This document shows, one piece after another, positions 4,188 through 5,285 of a stretch of DNA of 5,285 nt (its first letter is position 1; each line of letters starts with the position of its first letter). The stretch is from Patescibacteria group bacterium (GTDB lineage Bacteria; Patescibacteriota; Minisyncoccia; JAHIHE01). The notes beneath the pieces were generated by a model. The model was not told the DNA's origin, ran no database searches, and saw only the letters and a program-made list of their open reading frames with translations. A program made the translations under genes and the position numbers. The DNA lies in assembly GCA_018899995.1 (NCBI GenBank), contig JAHIHE010000081.1, forward strand, positions 1 to 5,285, written 5' to 3'.

Positions 4188-5285
4188 ATTTATAAAACTA
4201 TTAATAAGTTCTGCTACTTTTTTTGCGTCAACTGCAGAAGTTTTTATATTCGTCGGAAAATTAATTGATTTCAAGCCCACTTTTTCCGCAATCGGGCAAT
4301 CGCCTCTTTTGTATCCAAATTTTTCCGGATCAATTCCCTTTGGCCCAAGCGCGGCCGGAAACCAATCGCCTAAAATTATATGCTTTTCCCCAGCGAATTT
4401 CAACAACTCATCGCGATTTTTAACTTGAATAGTATAGTATAAAAAAGTTGGCTTGCTGTTTGGATAAATTTCCGGTATTTTAACCTCACTATGATAATTC
4501 ATATTATCATAGTGGAATAGGTTATAATAAATTTCGGCGATTTTCTGGCGATGCTCGTTAAATCGTTTTAGTTTTTCAAGTTGGTTTAGAATTAAAATCG
4601 CAAGCGCGTTTGGCAGTTTGTACAAAAACCTTTCGTCCATTATCCCCGCTTTTTCCCTTTTACTGTAAGCGCGGGAAATCAAGCCGATTTTTTGGCTGAA
4701 AAAAATAAAATATTTCCCCAAATTGAAAAAATAATAAATCGGCAAAGAACACCAAAAAACAAGCGGATGCGCCAATTGCTGAAAAATCCATTTTCGCGGC
4801 GGGAGTCCCAAGCTATTTTGAAAATCTCTTATTTTTTTCGCAAGTTCATCGTCATTGGTTATCACTATTCCTCCATTTGTGGAAGAAATTATTTTGTCTC
4901 TGCCGAAGCTGAAAAAAGCCGCGTCGCCAAAAACGCCGACTTTTTTGCTTCCAAATTCCGCGCCGAACGAATGCGCGCAATCTTCAATCAAAAATAAGTT
5001 ATGCCTTTTGCAAATTGCCAGAATTTTATCCATTTGAGCCGGAGTTCCGAAAGTGTGCTGGACAATTATTGCTTTTGTATTTGGCGTTATTTTCGCCTCA
5101 ATTTTATCCGGATCAATATTAAAAGTATCTTCCCGAATATCCACATAAATAGGCGTAAAACCGGATTTTTGGATGGCGAGGGGAAGAGCAATGGTGGTAT
5201 AGGCCTGAATTATAACTTCAGCAGGCTGTGGAGTACCACCATTGTCATTGCGAGCGACCGTAGGGAGCGAAGCAATCTCATTTCT
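4170..5285 (-). CDS. DegT/DnrJ/EryC1/StrS-family PLP-dependent sugar aminotransferase (5' partial)
   Basis: The frame is open from the TGA at 4172-4170 to the window edge, giving 371 residues. The GTG at 5144 is an internal Val in FTPIYVDIRED, so the gene starts outside the window. These enzymes transfer an amino group from glutamate or glutamine to a nucleotide-linked keto-sugar for surface glycans. Marks: EVIIQAYTTIALPLAIQKSGF (visible residues about 23-43), the cofactor-ring Asp in LIEDCAHSFGAEFG, and the presumed Schiff-base Lys in FFSFGRDK (visible residue 131, codon 4895-4893), followed by STNGGIVITND. The C-terminus FPTNIKTSAVDAKKVAELINSF is usual. Two oddities: a dispersed repeat encodes residues about 2-14 just before EVIIQ, and a very hydrophobic stretch (about 167-197, LVFWCSLPIYYFFNLGKYFIFF) could touch the membrane. 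It probably heads the cluster with femAB and ftsQ. The sugar substrate cannot be told. Confidence 0.9.
   Translation of the reverse strand, partial: RNEIASLPTVARNDNGGTPQPAEVIIQAYTTIALPLAIQKSGFTPIYVDIREDTFNIDPDKIEAKITPNTKAIIVQHTFGTPAQMDKILAICKRHNLFLIEDCAHSFGAEFGSKKVGVFGDAAFFSFGRDKIISSTNGGIVITNDDELAKKIRDFQNSLGLPPRKWIFQQLAHPLVFWCSLPIYYFFNLGKYFIFFSQKIGLISRAYSKREKAGIMDERFLYKLPNALAILILNQLEKLKRFNEHRQKIAEIYYNLFHYDNMNYHSEVKIPEIYPNSKPTFLYYTIQVKNRDELLKFAGEKHIILGDWFPAALGPKGIDPEKFGYKRGDCPIAEKVGLKSINFPTNIKTSAVDAKKVAELINSFINKKGGS
5189..5244. repeat. Perfect 11-base inverted repeat in degT
   Basis: CAATGGTGGTA (5189-5199) and TACCACCATTG (5234-5244) are exact reverse complements separated by 34 bases. One arm lies in the conserved YTTIA codons; the other abuts the dispersed repeat at 5244-5279. 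It may mark the edge of the inserted DNA, or it may be chance. Confidence 0.5.
5244..5279. repeat. ATTGCGAGCG...GAAGCAATCTC-type dispersed repeat inside degT
   Basis: The plus strand reads GTCATTGCGAGCGACCG, then TAGGGAGCGAAGCAATCTC. From memory this is a version of a widespread short bacterial repeat family (GTCATTGCGAG...GAAGCAATCTC) with ATTGC/GCAAT ends. On the minus strand it stays in the degT frame and encodes EIASLPTVARND, in the place where family members normally have a short Gly-Asp turn before EVI. It may extend beyond the window. Confidence 0.7.

Noticed and set aside
4170..5144. GTG at 5144 as the start of the aminotransferase.
   Set aside because: The codons upstream encode the conserved EVIIQAYTT...FTPIY block of the family, so the gene extends past the window.

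Overview
The window looks like part of a small bacterial genome from the Candidate Phyla Radiation (Patescibacteria, Parcubacteria-like). The evidence is a moderately AT-rich sequence, very tight gene packing, a divergent FtsQ and a FemAB ligase lying next to a DegT-type sugar aminotransferase, orphan membrane and surface proteins, and short dispersed repeats inside coding sequence. TGA is used as a normal stop (end of the aminotransferase gene), so this is not one of the lineages that recode TGA. The taxonomic call is inference from gene style and cannot be proved here.

Layout. Bases 2-940 (+) hold the 3' part of a cysteine-rich, probably exported protein of unknown function. It converges on a minus-strand orphan gene (965-1747) for a single-pass membrane protein. 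That gene has its own promoter, a strong Shine-Dalgarno sequence folded into a hairpin with its TTG start, and a Rho-independent terminator that overlaps its stop codon. Upstream of it on the minus strand lies a cell-envelope cluster in the order degT-like aminotransferase (5285-4170, 5' end outside the window), femAB-like peptidoglycan ligase (3930-2791) and ftsQ (2785-1826). femAB and ftsQ are 5 bases apart and almost certainly co-transcribed. Together they point to surface glycan or peptidoglycan synthesis coupled to division.

The most unusual part lies between degT and femAB. A complete plus-strand unit of only about 235 bases sits antisense to the cluster: a near-consensus sigma-70 promoter (3955-3984), a perfect GGAGGTGAT ribosome-binding site, a 52-codon ORF with no acidic residues (4003-4161), and a strong terminator (4160-4187) whose hairpin and T-tract are built from the last codons of degT. 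I do not recognise the peptide. The transcript could be a small mRNA, a structured or antisense RNA, or both.

The second theme is repeats that lie inside genes and are read through in frame. femAB carries three such patches in its N-terminal half: an imperfect palindrome flanked by 14-base direct repeats, a TTCGACTCGCTCAGGG-type element, and a GACCCCGTAGG element. degT carries an ATTGCGAGCG...GAAGCAATCTC-type repeat just before its conserved EVIIQAYTT block. ftsQ has an Ala/Pro-rich 27-base repeat in a linker. The pattern recalls the Rickettsia palindromic elements that insert into coding genes and add surface loops to proteins.
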